Positions 1-8,150 of a DNA stretch of 37,462 bases are shown here, piece after piece. The position numbers were made by a program, and so were the translations under genes. Origin of the DNA: Gemmatimonadales bacterium (GTDB lineage: Bacteria; Gemmatimonadota; Gemmatimonadetes; Longimicrobiales; Gaopeijiaceae); NCBI GenBank assembly GCA_007692605.1, contig REBS01000075.1, positions 1 through 37,462 of the forward strand, in the 5' to 3' direction. Every line of letters starts with the position of its first letter. The stretch's first letter is position 1. Below the pieces are notes generated by a model, which was not told where the DNA came from, did no database searches, and saw only the letters and a program-made list of their open reading frames with translations.

Positions 1-1389
1 AAACGCGTAGCGCTCGCCCATGACGGCCATGAAGGCGTCCAGGTCCCCGGGATCGCCCGCCTCCTCGGCGTCATCCGCACGAACGCGTTCCCACCCGCGT
101 CGGGCAGCCTCGAGGTAGAGGTCCTCGTCGACTTCCATGAGCTGTTCAATGAACGCGGTGTAGCCCTCCCAGAAGGCCGGGACCTCGTCGAAGCCCGATG
201 CGCCGGACAGATACCGTCCGCCGAGCCACCCACCGGGCGGCACGACATCGAGATCCCTCTCGACCCGCACCGAATCCAGGAGCGACTCGAGTTCGGCCGA
301 CACCGCGGCCTGCAACTGCGCGGCGGCCAGTTCTTCGGCCGATTCCGGATCCTCACCCTCTTCTCCCGCCCATCCGGGGGACCCGTCGGGAAGCGGAAAC
401 GCAGGAAGACCGGGAACGGGGTCCGAGACCCCCGAGGCCACCTCGGGCCCGGTCGCACGAAATGGATCGGAGGGGTCCTCTCCGCCCGGTGTGAGCATGA
501 AGACGGCGATCAGAAGGATCACGGCTCCTGCGGCGGCCACCCCGACGATCATGCCCTTGCGGCGATCCTTGAGCCGATGTCGGGAACGACTCCGCCCGTC
601 GCGGCGAGGGGGGGGCGGGCGCGAGCGGATTTCCCCCGGCGGGGCCGCATCCTTGTCGAGGACGCGCGTGTCCCACTCCGAGACATCGTCCGCCTCCTCG
701 ACGTCCCGTTCGAGGCTCGGTGCCGGTCCCGTGGACTCGTATCCGGACGCCTTCGAGGCGAGGGGCTCGATGCCCTTGAGCTGCTTGCGGGGCCGGTCCT
801 CGAGGGGGGGAGGAGTCGGCGGCGGGGTCTCTTCGCTCGGGTCCCGATCAGGGCGCGGAGCCTGCGACAGCATCCACTCGTGCAATGGACTGCTGTCGAG
901 ACCCTCTCCGGTTGCGGCTACCTCTTCGTCCTCGTCGTCTTCCTCCTCGCCCCCCGCACCCTGCATGCTACGGGGAAGGTGCATCTCGAACGGGTCCGGG
1001 GTCAGCGGCAACTCCTCGAGATCCGGTCCGATCGGCGTGTCCTCGTCTTCGAGTTCCAGCGTTTCGGAGTCGGGGCCGAGATCCTTCTCGGCGGACGATT
1101 CGGAGGGGGCTTCCGGTGGAGATTCCGTCCCGGCTTCGCGAGGAGGCGGGACCGGTTCGAGAGCATCGAATCCTTCGGGGAGCCGCCCTTCCCGTCGGAG
1201 TTCGTCGACGATGAACTGGAAGACGGGAAGGTCCCCGGCGCGACCCCACCGACCCGTCCCTGCGTCGAAGAGCGAGGTGTCGGGAGACAGGGACCCCTCC
1301 TCCACCCTCTGGGAGAGCGCCTCGATCGATGCGAGCTCGTGCTCCTCTCCGGATTCGTCCCGATACCGGAACCGCCCCGTAGCCGTCAC
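1..1389 (-). CDS. Membrane protein with GYF/DUF4339-like N-terminal domain (3' partial)
   Basis: An open frame of 463 codons on the minus strand runs off the left edge, so the C-terminus is missing. The start is GTG at 1389 (reads MTATGRFRYRDESG); a TGA lies upstream in frame and no ATG intervenes, so this is the best start although the ribosome site is weak. Residues 1-60 resemble the GYF_2/DUF4339 fold (R-Y-R-D-E-S-G-E-E-H, LSQRVEEGSLSPDTSLF, then a W). Residues of about 60-270 are acidic, proline-rich and probably disordered, with an E/D run near EEDDEDEE. A basic patch (RRDGRSRSRHRLKDRRK) precedes one transmembrane helix at about 280-300 (MIVGVAAAGAVILLIAVFML). The remainder, outside the membrane, is acidic and Leu/Glu rich and contains DEVPAFWEGYTAFIEQ. 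Topology is inferred as cytoplasmic N-terminus and periplasmic C-terminus. Function unknown; the GYF-like domain may bind a proline-rich partner. Confidence 0.72.
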   Translation of the reverse strand, partial: MTATGRFRYRDESGEEHELASIEALSQRVEEGSLSPDTSLFDAGTGRWGRAGDLPVFQFIVDELRREGRLPEGFDALEPVPPPREAGTESPPEAPSESSAEKDLGPDSETLELEDEDTPIGPDLEELPLTPDPFEMHLPRSMQGAGGEEEDDEDEEVAATGEGLDSSPLHEWMLSQAPRPDRDPSEETPPPTPPPLEDRPRKQLKGIEPLASKASGYESTGPAPSLERDVEEADDVSEWDTRVLDKDAAPPGEIRSRPPPPRRDGRSRSRHRLKDRRKGMIVGVAAAGAVILLIAVFMLTPGGEDPSDPFRATGPEVASGVSDPVPGLPAFPLPDGSPGWAGEEGEDPESAEELAAAQLQAAVSAELESLLDSVRVERDLDVVPPGGWLGGRYLSGASGFDEVPAFWEGYTAFIEQLMEVDEDLYLEAARRGWERVRADDAEEAGDPGDLDAFMAVMGERYAF

Positions 1390-1652
1390 CGCTTCGCACA
1401 GCCCGGTCGAAGCCGGGCGCCCGGGGCGGCGAACGAAGGACTCGATCCGGGCAGCGCCACGCCGACCGACCGGGAACCGCTGGGGCCTCGCATGGCTTTT
1501 CCTCGCACAGATCGAAACATAGCTTCACTCCTGCGTCTGGCGGCGATCGCTTTCGGTTGGGCACCATCATACGACCACGGGGTGCGTTTGAGAACCATAC
1601 ACCGCTCCGTCCACAGGGGACAAGGGTCCGAACTCGGGCCGAAGGGACGTTC

Positions 1653-2429
1653 ATGAGCTACACGACTCGTCATCGCATCGCACGGGGTGTCCGCCGTGCC
1701 ACGGTGCTCCTGCTCTCCATGCTGGCGTCTACCGCCTGCGACACCGCCGACTCGGACGCCCGCCAGGTGGTATATCGGGCGATCGACGTGCACGGGGGCG
1801 AGAACTTCGAGCGGGTGCACATCGAGTTCGGCTTCAGGGATCACACCTTCCTGGTGTACCGGGATGGGGGAGAGTTCCGGTATGAGCGGATTGGGGTCGA
1901 CGACGAAGGCCGTGCCACCCGTGACCTCATGGACAACGAGGGCACCCGGGCCTGGGTCGACGGAGAGCCGGTCGAGCTGGATCCGGACGTCCGCACCTCT
2001 CTCGAGACCGCGGTCAACTCGGTCGTCTACTTTGCCTTCCTCCCCTTCCGACTCGACGATCCGGCGGTCATCCTTCGAGATCTGGGTGAGGCAGAGATCG
2101 AGGGTCGCGCTCAGAGGAAGATCGAGGTGACCTTCCGCCAGGATGGCGGAGGCCGCGACTGGGAGGACCGTTTCATCTACTGGTTCGACACGGAGCACGG
2201 AACGCTCGACTACCTGGCCTACCTCTACCATACGGGAGAGGGGGGCACCCGATTCCGTCGGGCGGTGAACCGCAGGACTGTGGGGGGTATACTCATTCAG
2301 GACTATGAGAACTACACCGCCGATCCGCAGATCACCGACGTGGCCGACTACGATCGCTGGTTCGAGGAAGGCCGACTCACGCTCGTTTCCGAAATCCGAC
2401 TGGAGGATGTCGATGTCTCTGCACCCTGA
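1653..2429 (+). CDS. DUF6503-like lipoprotein
   Basis: 258 aa. ATG at 1653 follows GGACGTTC; the protein opens with a basic stretch, a hydrophobic core (ATVLLLSMLAS) and the lipobox STAC-D, so it should be a lipid-anchored envelope protein. The mature part begins with YRAIDVHGGENFERVHIEF, the pattern seen in DUF6503-type proteins of Bacteroidota and related phyla, then alternates short beta strands (FRDHTFLVYRDGGEFRYERI, FIYWFDTEHGTLDYLAYLYH), reminiscent of LolA/LolB-like half-barrels. No catalytic residues are recognised. Its last 17 nt overlap the start of the next lipoprotein gene, so the two are probably co-translated. Family assignment is from pattern recognition; biochemical role unknown. 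Confidence 0.8.
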   Translation: MSYTTRHRIARGVRRATVLLLSMLASTACDTADSDARQVVYRAIDVHGGENFERVHIEFGFRDHTFLVYRDGGEFRYERIGVDDEGRATRDLMDNEGTRAWVDGEPVELDPDVRTSLETAVNSVVYFAFLPFRLDDPAVILRDLGEAEIEGRAQRKIEVTFRQDGGGRDWEDRFIYWFDTEHGTLDYLAYLYHTGEGGTRFRRAVNRRTVGGILIQDYENYTADPQITDVADYDRWFEEGRLTLVSEIRLEDVDVSAP

Positions 2430-2967
2430 CCTTCCGATCCACCCGCACCGGGGGGTCCGAAGTCGCTCTGCCCCCACACTCGCCGTGGCCCTCGTCCCCC
2501 TCCTGCTTCTCCTGGTGGGAGTGACCGCCTGCGGCGCCGACGAAGACGCCCAGTGGGCCGAGGAGACGGTCTCTGCTCCCGAAGCTCCTGCCGACCCGAT
2601 GGACGGGCTCCAGCTCACCATCGGTCTGGAGCGGGTGGAGTACCAGCCGGGAGAGACCGTGACCCTGACCCTTCAGCTCTCGAACCGCGGGACCGAGCCC
2701 CGGACCCTGAACTTCCGGACCGCTCAGCTCTTCGACGTGATCCTCATCAACGAAGCAGGCGACGAGGTCACCCGCTGGAGCCATGAACGGTCCTTCGCCC
2801 AGATGATCACCGAGAAGCAGATCGCTCCCGGCGAGGAGGGCGAGGTCTGGGAGGCTGAGATCGAGGCGCCGGAGGAGCCGGGTTCCTATACCATCGAGGC
2901 CGTGATCCTCCCCGCCGAGGGTGAGCTCCGAATGTCCGTTCCCGTCCAGGTCACCGAGGACCGCTGA
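2413..2967 (+). CDS. BsuPI-domain lipoprotein (intracellular proteinase inhibitor-like)
   Basis: 184 aa. Two ATGs compete: 2407 directly abuts the GGAGG at 2402-2406, whereas 2413 lies 6 nt beyond it, so 2413 is chosen. The N-terminus is a signal peptide (TLAVALVPLLLLLVGVTAC) with a lipobox Cys. The mature domain has the BsuPI layout: a strand ending VEYQPGETVTLTLQLSNRG, then LFDVILINEAGDEVTRWSHE, then FAQMITEKQIAPGEE, and GSYTIEAVI near the end. BsuPI (PF12690) is an Ig-like fold named after a Bacillus protease inhibitor; in envelope lipoproteins the role is usually unknown. The gene overlaps the preceding DUF6503 gene by 17 nt, and the two form a compact operon of two lipoproteins that ends 21 nt before a convergent decarboxylase gene. 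Confidence 0.85.
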   Translation: MSLHPDLPIHPHRGVRSRSAPTLAVALVPLLLLLVGVTACGADEDAQWAEETVSAPEAPADPMDGLQLTIGLERVEYQPGETVTLTLQLSNRGTEPRTLNFRTAQLFDVILINEAGDEVTRWSHERSFAQMITEKQIAPGEEGEVWEAEIEAPEEPGSYTIEAVILPAEGELRMSVPVQVTEDR

Positions 2968-2988
2968 CTCGGGTGGGCTCCCCCCGGG

Positions 2989-4551
2989 CTATACGGCGAC
3001 CAGCCCCGAGACTTCCCGCCCGATGGCGAGGGTGGCCTCGGCGAGCGCATCAATGTCGTCGGGGCCCGTGCGGTGGTTGCAGATGCAGACCCGCAGGGCG
3101 AACTGGTCCCCGACGCGGGTGGGCGAGGGCACTGCGAGCCCACGCTCGTGAAGCTCGGTCAGAATCTCGCGGTTCAGACGATCCAGTTCGGCGGGGGTGG
3201 CCGTATCGTCTCGGAATCGGAAACAGACCACGTTGAGCGTCACGGGTGCCATCAACTCCAGCTCCGCTTCGGCCTCGACCCGGTCCCCGAGGTGGGTGGC
3301 CTGGTCGCAGGCTCGCTCCACCATCTGCCCGAGGCGCTCGATCCCGTAGTGCCGGAGGGTGAACCAGACCTTCAGTGCGCGGAAGCCCCGACTCAGTTCG
3401 GGACCGAAGTCGCAGAACCACGGCTCACCGCTCGCCGCTCCCCTCTCCTGTGAGGTCAGATAATCCCGCCGGGACTCGAAGGTCGCCCGGTGCAGCTCTC
3501 CGTCGCGGATCAGGACGCATCCCGCGTCGTACGGCACCTGCAGCCACTTGTGGAAGTCGAAGGCCAGGGAGTCGACGCGGTCGATCCCCTCGAGCATGGG
3601 CGCGAATCGGGATGAAAGCTGCGCGGCCGCGCCGAAGGCGCCATCGACGTGAAGCCAGAGGTCGTGGCGATCCGCGACCCTCCTGAGCGCCAGCAGGTCG
3701 TCGAACCCCCCGGTGTTGACCGAGCCGACCGTGGCCACGACGGCGAAGGGGTGGTGTCCGGCTTCGAGGTCCTCTCGGACCGCGCGCTCCAGCTGCTCGG
3801 GATCCAGGCCCCCGTCGTCGTCGACCGGAATCTCGCGAAGCGCATCGCTTCCCAACCCGAGAAGCTCGAAGGCCTTGGCGATCGAGTTGTGGGCCTCGGC
3901 CGACGTGTATCCGACGAGCCGCGACGGGTCCTGGATCCCATCGACGCGGTCGCGGCCCCCGGTCGCACGATGGCGGGCGACCGCAAGCCCCACCACGGTC
4001 GCCATCGAGGTACCGCTCAACAGGATGCCTCCGGAGCCCGCCGGGAACCCGAAGAGCTCGCGGGCCCAGTCCAGAACCTGCCGTTCGACCAGCACCGGTG
4101 CCTGCGCACGCCCCCCGAGATTCGCGTTCATCGTCGCGGCCAGAAAGCCCGCCAGCGCCCCGATCGGGGTGCCGGCACCGTGAACCCATCCGAAGAAGCG
4201 GGGATGGGTGTTGCCCAGGCTGTAGGGGAGCACCGTCTCGAGAAAGTCCGCGTAAATGGCCTCCTCGGTCTCCCCCCCGGGTGCCAGTGGCCTGGCCAGG
4301 GCCTGTTCGATCTCGTCGGGGATCTCACGCCACGCCGGTTCCTCGTCGCGGTGTCGAAGCCAGTCCACCATGTCGTCCACCGCACGGTGCGAGAGCGCCC
4401 GAAAGGCCTCCCAGTCCTGAGGATCGAGGGATCGTTCGGAACGAGGTCGATCGGAAGTGGGCACGAAGGGTCCGAGTGCTGAATGGGCAAGGGCGAGCGC
4501 AGCGGTTCTCCTCGCGGGTTCCCTACGGAAATCCCGCGTTTCCGCGGTCAC
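2989..4551 (-). CDS. Pyridoxal-phosphate-dependent group II decarboxylase (aromatic amino acid/glutamate type)
   Basis: 520 aa from GTG 4551. It belongs to the PLP-dependent group II decarboxylases (DDC/GAD/TDC). Visible landmarks: HPRFFGWVHGAGTPIGALAG near 116-135, a PLP-phosphate region GGILLSGTSMATVVGL (174-189), the ring-stacking His221 in SAEAHNSIAKA, the PLP Asp303 in HVDGAFG, and Lys335 in FDFHKW, which forms the Schiff base. The substrate cannot be assigned; many relatives act on aromatic L-amino acids. The start is uncertain: GTG 4464 (MPTSDRPRSERSLDPQDW) would give the usual short N-terminus, and a hairpin at 4513-4538 would then lie in the 5' leader rather than in the coding region. 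It stands alone, divergent from the CopC-like gene and convergent with the lipoprotein pair. Confidence 0.9.
   Translation of the reverse strand: MTAETRDFRREPARRTAALALAHSALGPFVPTSDRPRSERSLDPQDWEAFRALSHRAVDDMVDWLRHRDEEPAWREIPDEIEQALARPLAPGGETEEAIYADFLETVLPYSLGNTHPRFFGWVHGAGTPIGALAGFLAATMNANLGGRAQAPVLVERQVLDWARELFGFPAGSGGILLSGTSMATVVGLAVARHRATGGRDRVDGIQDPSRLVGYTSAEAHNSIAKAFELLGLGSDALREIPVDDDGGLDPEQLERAVREDLEAGHHPFAVVATVGSVNTGGFDDLLALRRVADRHDLWLHVDGAFGAAAQLSSRFAPMLEGIDRVDSLAFDFHKWLQVPYDAGCVLIRDGELHRATFESRRDYLTSQERGAASGEPWFCDFGPELSRGFRALKVWFTLRHYGIERLGQMVERACDQATHLGDRVEAEAELELMAPVTLNVVCFRFRDDTATPAELDRLNREILTELHERGLAVPSPTRVGDQFALRVCICNHRTGPDDIDALAEATLAIGREVSGLVAV
4513..4538 (-). promoter_or_regulatory. 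Hairpin at the 5' end of the decarboxylase gene
   Basis: CGCGGG-TTCC (4513-4522) pairs with GGAA-CCCGCG (4527-4538, with an AT bulge), leaving a CTAC loop. It falls in codons 5-13 of the longest decarboxylase reading frame. If translation begins at GTG 4464 the hairpin is part of the leader and could affect expression. A single copy; only the inverted repeat is observed, any role is inferred. Confidence 0.35.
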
Positions 4552-4719
4552 TGATCAGGCATTCCCGTCATGGGTCCGGACGCTCGGCGCGGGAAAAACT
4601 ACCGTAAGTGGGAGCCGAGGACTACCCGTCGCGGGCCGCACCTGGCGGGCGGACCCTTCTCGATGTCACCGGCGTAGGAACCCTTGCATTCCTCAACTCA
4701 AAGCGGAGTTCCGACCCTG

Positions 4720-5154
4720 ATGAACCCTTCTGCACGCACCGCCTCGGAGACGCGCACCATGGCCGCCATGGCCGCCATGGTCCTGGTCATCGTATCGCTG
4801 GGGGCCGGAGTGGCAGCTCCGACCTCGGCCGATTCCCTCGCCCCGCCCCACCTGGAGCTCCTGCGCTCGGAGCCGATGGCGGATTCCACGATCGTCGAAT
4901 CCCCCACCGAGATCCGCCTCTTCTTCTCCGAGGCGCCGGTGATGCGCGGAACCTCGGTTCGTCTGGCCGATGCCGCCGAGGAGCTGGTGCCGACCGGTGA
5001 AGCCACCGCCGACGAGAGCGACCCGCGGCAGGTATACATCGAGCTGGCCGAAGAGGGCATCATTCCCGGCGACTATACGGTGCACTGGCGGGTGATCGCC
5101 CAGGACGGTCATTCTCAGCGCGGCGACTTCAACTTCCGGCTCCAGCCGGAGTAG
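4720..5154 (+). CDS. CopC-domain copper resistance-like protein
   Basis: 144 aa; ATG 4720 is preferred over an upstream TTG at 4684 because GGAG lies 11 nt before it and a signal peptide follows directly (MAAMAAMVLVIVSLGAGVAA). The mature protein has the CopC/YobA Ig-like domain: HLELLRSEPMADSTIVESP, then EIRLFFSEAPVMRGTSVRL, and IPGDYTVHWRVIAQDGHSQR near the end. CopC proteins bind periplasmic copper with an N-terminal His and an Asp-x-His pair; here a His is found in APPHLEL and D-G-H is present, so copper binding is plausible. There is no adjacent copD, pcoB or metal sensor, so its physiological role is open. The stop codon lies inside the first unit of a 29-bp tandem repeat. Confidence 0.82.
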   Translation: MNPSARTASETRTMAAMAAMVLVIVSLGAGVAAPTSADSLAPPHLELLRSEPMADSTIVESPTEIRLFFSEAPVMRGTSVRLADAAEELVPTGEATADESDPRQVYIELAEEGIIPGDYTVHWRVIAQDGHSQRGDFNFRLQPE

Positions 5155-5214
5155 CCGGACCCGGGATCCTCCAGCCGGAGTAGCCGGACCCGGGATCCTC
5201 CAGCCGGAGTAGCC
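5142..5214 (+). repeat. 29-bp tandem repeat, 2.5 copies, spanning the CopC-like stop codon
   Basis: The unit starting CCAGCCGGAGTAGCC and ending CCGGGATCCT occurs at 5142-5170 and 5171-5199, with a half copy at 5200-5214. Full copies are identical. The first includes the last codons and TAG of the CopC-like gene, so the array looks like a recent tandem duplication of the gene tail into the 3' flank. It sits in the coding strand and gives no new frame. Confidence 0.9.
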
Positions 5215-5366
5215 AGGGCCGCCATCCGCCCCCCAGACTCCAGCCTGGGTGGCCCATGTCCGCCACCCGGACGCCCCTCAGCCCCAACCCGGGTCGGCCC
5301 GGGGGCTTCGCGGCGTTTCGGTTCCCGGAAATCGCACAAACGTCCCCGAAAACTCCTCGAAAGCGG

Positions 5367-5393
5367 GATTTCCGGTCATTATTACCGGAAATC
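5367..5393. repeat. Inverted repeat GATTTCCGGT / ACCGGAAATC
   Basis: Perfect 10-bp arms (5367-5376 and 5384-5393) around a CATTATT spacer. It is followed by GCTCA, as is the second dyad 60 bp downstream, so both belong to one repeated element. It may be an RNA hairpin, a protein-binding dyad or a short dispersed repeat. Confidence 0.7.
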
Positions 5394-5430
5394 GCTCATG
5401 GTGGGTCGGGCCGTGAGGACCCATGGGATG

Positions 5431-5453
5431 TTTCCGGCGATTATCGCCGGAAA
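5431..5453. repeat. Inverted repeat TTTCCGGCGAT / ATCGCCGGAAA
   Basis: Perfect 11-bp arms around a single T (5442). Relative to the dyad at 5367-5393 the inner arms change on both sides (GGT/ACC to GGCGAT/ATCGCC) so that symmetry is kept. It is again followed by TCGCTCA, then AACG, matching the half element at 5325-5342. Confidence 0.7.
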
Positions 5454-5612
5454 TCGCTCAAACGCCGCTTCTCCGACCGCGTTTGTTCTCTTTCCGGTCA
5501 CGATCCACGTTCTGGTCCGTGGCCGGTGAGGGCGGTCGGTGGCGGGTGAGGGCCCCGGGTTTCGCATAAAGGGCTGTGTGGTTTCGTCCCTTAATCGAAC
5601 CGAGGTCGCCCG

Positions 5613-6281
5613 ATGAACCGTCCCCGTGCTCCCCGTCCCTCCCGAACAACCCCGACCCGGTGGTCGATCGCCCTTCCGGGCACTCTGATGCTGGCCGGGG
5701 CCACCCTCCTGTTCACCCCGATCTCGGCGCTCGCGCAGGTCTGCCTGGGAAGCCCGAACGCACCGGGACAGTTCTCGCTGACCGGCGACGCGAACATCAC
5801 TGAACGCACGAACGACTTCGGGGTCGGGGTCGAGGCGAACGTCCCCGGACCTCTCGGCCTTCGGGCAGGGGTCTCGCTCGAAGAGGACGCCTCCGACGAG
5901 CGGGTGGCCCGCTTCGAGGGGCGGGTCTCGTACGACATCCGCTCGAATGGCCTGAGCATCTGCCCGGTCACCGGAGCCGACTACACGTCGCGGTCGGTCA
6001 ACGAGATCTCGACCACCCGGATCCGGATCCCCCTGGGACTCTCGGTCGGCGGCCGGATCGCCCTCTCCGATGACGGGCCGGCGCTCATCCCATCAGCTCG
6101 TGCCGGGATCGCGCACCGCCGCTTCACCCAGGAGTCGATCACCGAGACCGACAACTCCCTGTTCGTGATCGGCGGGGGCACGATCTCGGTCGACGAGTTC
6201 TTCGTGCGCGGAGAGGCCGGGCTCGACTCCGCCGACGACGTCGACCCCTTCTTCAGCGTGAGTATCGGCGTTCGCTTCTGA
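5613..6281 (+). CDS. Predicted outer-membrane beta-barrel protein
   Basis: 222 aa. ATG 5613 follows GAGG with 8 nt spacing. The N-terminus is a signal peptide (hydrophobic [16 protein letters not shown], cleavage near ALAQ-VC). The mature protein alternates polar and hydrophobic residues in repeated strands ([51 protein letters not shown]) and ends in FSVSIGVRF, with a terminal Phe as in BAM-recognised barrels. About 180 mature residues would fit an eight-stranded barrel like OmpA/OmpX-sized proteins. Two cysteines (QVCLG and SICPV) could form a disulphide. No specific family is recognised and the function is unknown. It is monocistronic and convergent with the symporter gene. Confidence 0.75.
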   Translation: MNRPRAPRPSRTTPTRWSIALPGTLMLAGATLLFTPISALAQVCLGSPNAPGQFSLTGDANITERTNDFGVGVEANVPGPLGLRAGVSLEEDASDERVARFEGRVSYDIRSNGLSICPVTGADYTSRSVNEISTTRIRIPLGLSVGGRIALSDDGPALIPSARAGIAHRRFTQESITETDNSLFVIGGGTISVDEFFVRGEAGLDSADDVDPFFSVSIGVRF

Positions 6282-6300
6282 CCGCTGGCGACCGAGTATC

Positions 6301-6336
6301 CGCCCCCCGACCGATCAGCGCCGGTCGGGCGGGGGG
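6301..6336. terminator. Probable bidirectional terminator hairpin
   Basis: CGCCCCCCGACCG (6301-6313) faces CGGTCGGGCGGGGGG (6322-6336); CCCGACCG/CGGTCGGG pair fully and the outer C/G runs extend the stem with a small bulge. It sits between the convergent barrel and symporter genes and overlaps the last codons of the symporter. There is no clear U tract. Confidence 0.5.
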
Positions 6337-8042
6337 TGGCCGGTCGTCTCCCAGGGGCGGCGCTCGAAGTAGTCCTTCGCGAGTTCCCGGACCTTCGGGG
6401 TCAGAAGAATCACGGCCAGAAGGTTCGGAATGATGACGAGCCCCAGGAAGACATCTCCGATCGTCCAGGCCACCGTGAGCGGGACCACGGCACCCATGAA
6501 GTGCATGCCCACGAAGGCGATCTTGTAGGGGAGTACCGCCCGGGACCCGAAGAGGTAGAAGGCGCATCGGTCCCCGTAATAGCTCCACGCGATCGCCGTC
6601 GAGATCGCGAAGAGGAGGACCGTCAGGATCACGATGTACTGGCCCCAGTCTCCCGGAAGGCCCCGCTGGAAGGCGGCCATGGTTAGGGGTGCGCCATTCA
6701 GCGGCGCGTTGCCGAAGAGCGAGCCGTGCTGGGTCCCGTCGTCGGCTACCGCCCGGTTCTCGCCCGGAAGGATCACGCCGGTGAACAGAAGGGTCTGTGC
6801 CTCGTCGGTGTAGAAGGTGTCGATCGCAACCTCGTGCCATGCGAGACGACGAGCGCCGGGTCCGGTGTCGACCGGCACCCCCTCGACGACCTCGATCTCG
6901 TCGGGCGCACCCACGTAGAAGTCGAAGCGCCCCCCATCGAGCTCTTCGAGGAAGCTCATGTGCCCGCCCGTGAAGGTGAGCTCGGTCTCGAAGCGGTCGC
7001 CCCAGGCACCGGTCATGATGATCACGAGCGCGGTCATGGTGCAGACCAGGATCGTGTCGATGAACGGCTCGAGGAGTGCCACCACCCCTTCCGAGACCGG
7101 TTCGTCGGTCTTCGCGGCCGCATGGGCGATCGGCGCAGAGCCCATCCCCGCCTCGTTCGAGAACAGACCCCGGCGGGCTCCCCACATGAGGGTCACCAGG
7201 AAGGCGCCCACCCCCACCCCGGCCACCCCGGCGCTGGGATTGAAGGCCTCGGTCACGATCAGGGCGAGAGACGGCAGGACCTGGTCGTAGTTCATCACGA
7301 TGATCACCATCGCTCCCGCCACGTATACGGTGGCCATGGCGGGGGCGAGGATCCCGGTCACCTTCCCGATCCGCGAGATCCCCCCGAGGATCACCGCCGC
7401 CACGACCCCGGCGGTGATCAGCCCGCTGATCCAGATCGGGACGCTGAACTCGTCGCGCATCACGTCGGCGACGGTGTTGGCCTGGATCCCGTTTCCGGTC
7501 AGGAAGGCCGCCAGCCCGAGACCCACGGCGAAGAGAACGGCCAGGGGTTTCCAGCGCTTGCCGAGTCCCCGCTCGATGTAGTACATGGGGCCACCCGAGA
7601 CCGTACCCTCCCACACCGGGTGATCGGGGCCCCGCTCCTTCACGTCGCGGTACTCCTGGGCGAGGGTGACCTCGGCGAACTTGGTGGCCATCCCGAAAAT
7701 CGCGGTCATCCACATCCAGAAGAGGGCTCCCGGGCCGCCCCAGTGCAGCGCGATCGCGACGCCGGCGATGTTTCCGATCCCGACCGTCGCCGACAGCGCC
7801 GTCGACAGCGCCTGAAAGTGGGTGACGTCCCCCGGCTCGTCGGGGTCGTCGTATCGGCCCGTGGCGACCGCTACTCCGTGTCCCAGACGTCGGACCTGGA
7901 TGAAGCCCAGTCGAAGGGTGAAGTAGAGTCCGGCTCCGAGCAGAAGGATGACCACGAAGGGAATCGTCTCTTCGCCGAGATCAATCCCCGAGGCCCAGAC
8001 CCACCCCTCCAATGTTTCCGCAACTTGCCGCAGCGTCTCCAT
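6315..8042 (-). CDS. Sodium:alanine (AGCS) symporter family protein
   Basis: 575 aa, starting ATG 8042 with GGGA 6 nt upstream. It is an AGCS-family transporter, which co-transports small amino acids such as alanine or glycine with Na+ across the inner membrane. Diagnostic segments are [39 protein letters not shown] (the family signature), [32 protein letters not shown] and [17 protein letters not shown], with about ten hydrophobic helices. It is longer than the usual 450-500 residues because roughly 85 polar, acidic residues are inserted after [10 protein letters not shown] and before [10 protein letters not shown], probably an extracytoplasmic loop. The gene stands alone between a convergent barrel gene and the methyltransferase operon. 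Substrate assignment within the family is inferred. Confidence 0.92.
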   Translation of the reverse strand: METLRQVAETLEGWVWASGIDLGEETIPFVVILLLGAGLYFTLRLGFIQVRRLGHGVAVATGRYDDPDEPGDVTHFQALSTALSATVGIGNIAGVAIALHWGGPGALFWMWMTAIFGMATKFAEVTLAQEYRDVKERGPDHPVWEGTVSGGPMYYIERGLGKRWKPLAVLFAVGLGLAAFLTGNGIQANTVADVMRDEFSVPIWISGLITAGVVAAVILGGISRIGKVTGILAPAMATVYVAGAMVIIVMNYDQVLPSLALIVTEAFNPSAGVAGVGVGAFLVTLMWGARRGLFSNEAGMGSAPIAHAAAKTDEPVSEGVVALLEPFIDTILVCTMTALVIIMTGAWGDRFETELTFTGGHMSFLEELDGGRFDFYVGAPDEIEVVEGVPVDTGPGARRLAWHEVAIDTFYTDEAQTLLFTGVILPGENRAVADDGTQHGSLFGNAPLNGAPLTMAAFQRGLPGDWGQYIVILTVLLFAISTAIAWSYYGDRCAFYLFGSRAVLPYKIAFVGMHFMGAVVPLTVAWTIGDVFLGLVIIPNLLAVILLTPKVRELAKDYFERRPWETTGHPPPDRR

Positions 8043-8095
8043 GTCGTTCCCATCTCAAGTCACAGGAATGGCACGAACTAGCATTGGAAAGCCGG

Positions 8096-8150
8096 GAGTC
8101 GGACGCAACCGGGGTGGCGGGTCGTCTCCCCCCCGGACGCCCTCCGACTC
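8096..8150 (-). terminator. Possible terminator stem after the DUF1232 gene
   Basis: GAGTCGGA (8096-8103) and TCCGACTC (8143-8150) are exact complements. The long interior also holds G-run and C-run segments (CCGGGG and CCCCCCCGG) that can pair. It lies directly after the DUF1232 stop codon on the minus strand. No U tract, so the assignment is tentative. Confidence 0.35.

Larger units (their letters stand above)
5215..5612. other. Intergenic region with repeated CCGGAAATCGC elements
   Basis: No convincing gene lies between the CopC-like gene and the barrel protein. The stretch is less GC-rich than its flanks and contains a half element at 5325-5342, two dyads at 5367-5393 and 5431-5453, and another TTTCCGGTCA half element at 5491-5500. 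The last 100 bp hold GGTGAGGG-type direct repeats and then CATAAAG, a possible but weak -10-like element, upstream of ATG 5613. Confidence 0.6.

Noticed and set aside
491..1656. Long plus-strand open frames opposite the first gene
   Set aside because: They are Ser/Arg or Arg/Gly-rich with no family pattern, and lie antisense to a minus-strand frame with a clear domain, acidic linker and TM helix. High GC content yields such shadows.
1386..2621. Minus-strand frame of about 410 codons across both lipoprotein genes
   Set aside because: Antisense to two genes with lipoboxes and recognised families; its own sequence has no motif.
5256..5549. Plus-strand frame of 97 codons in the repeat-rich gap
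   Set aside because: Its composition follows the CCGGAAATCGC dyads and shows no protein pattern.
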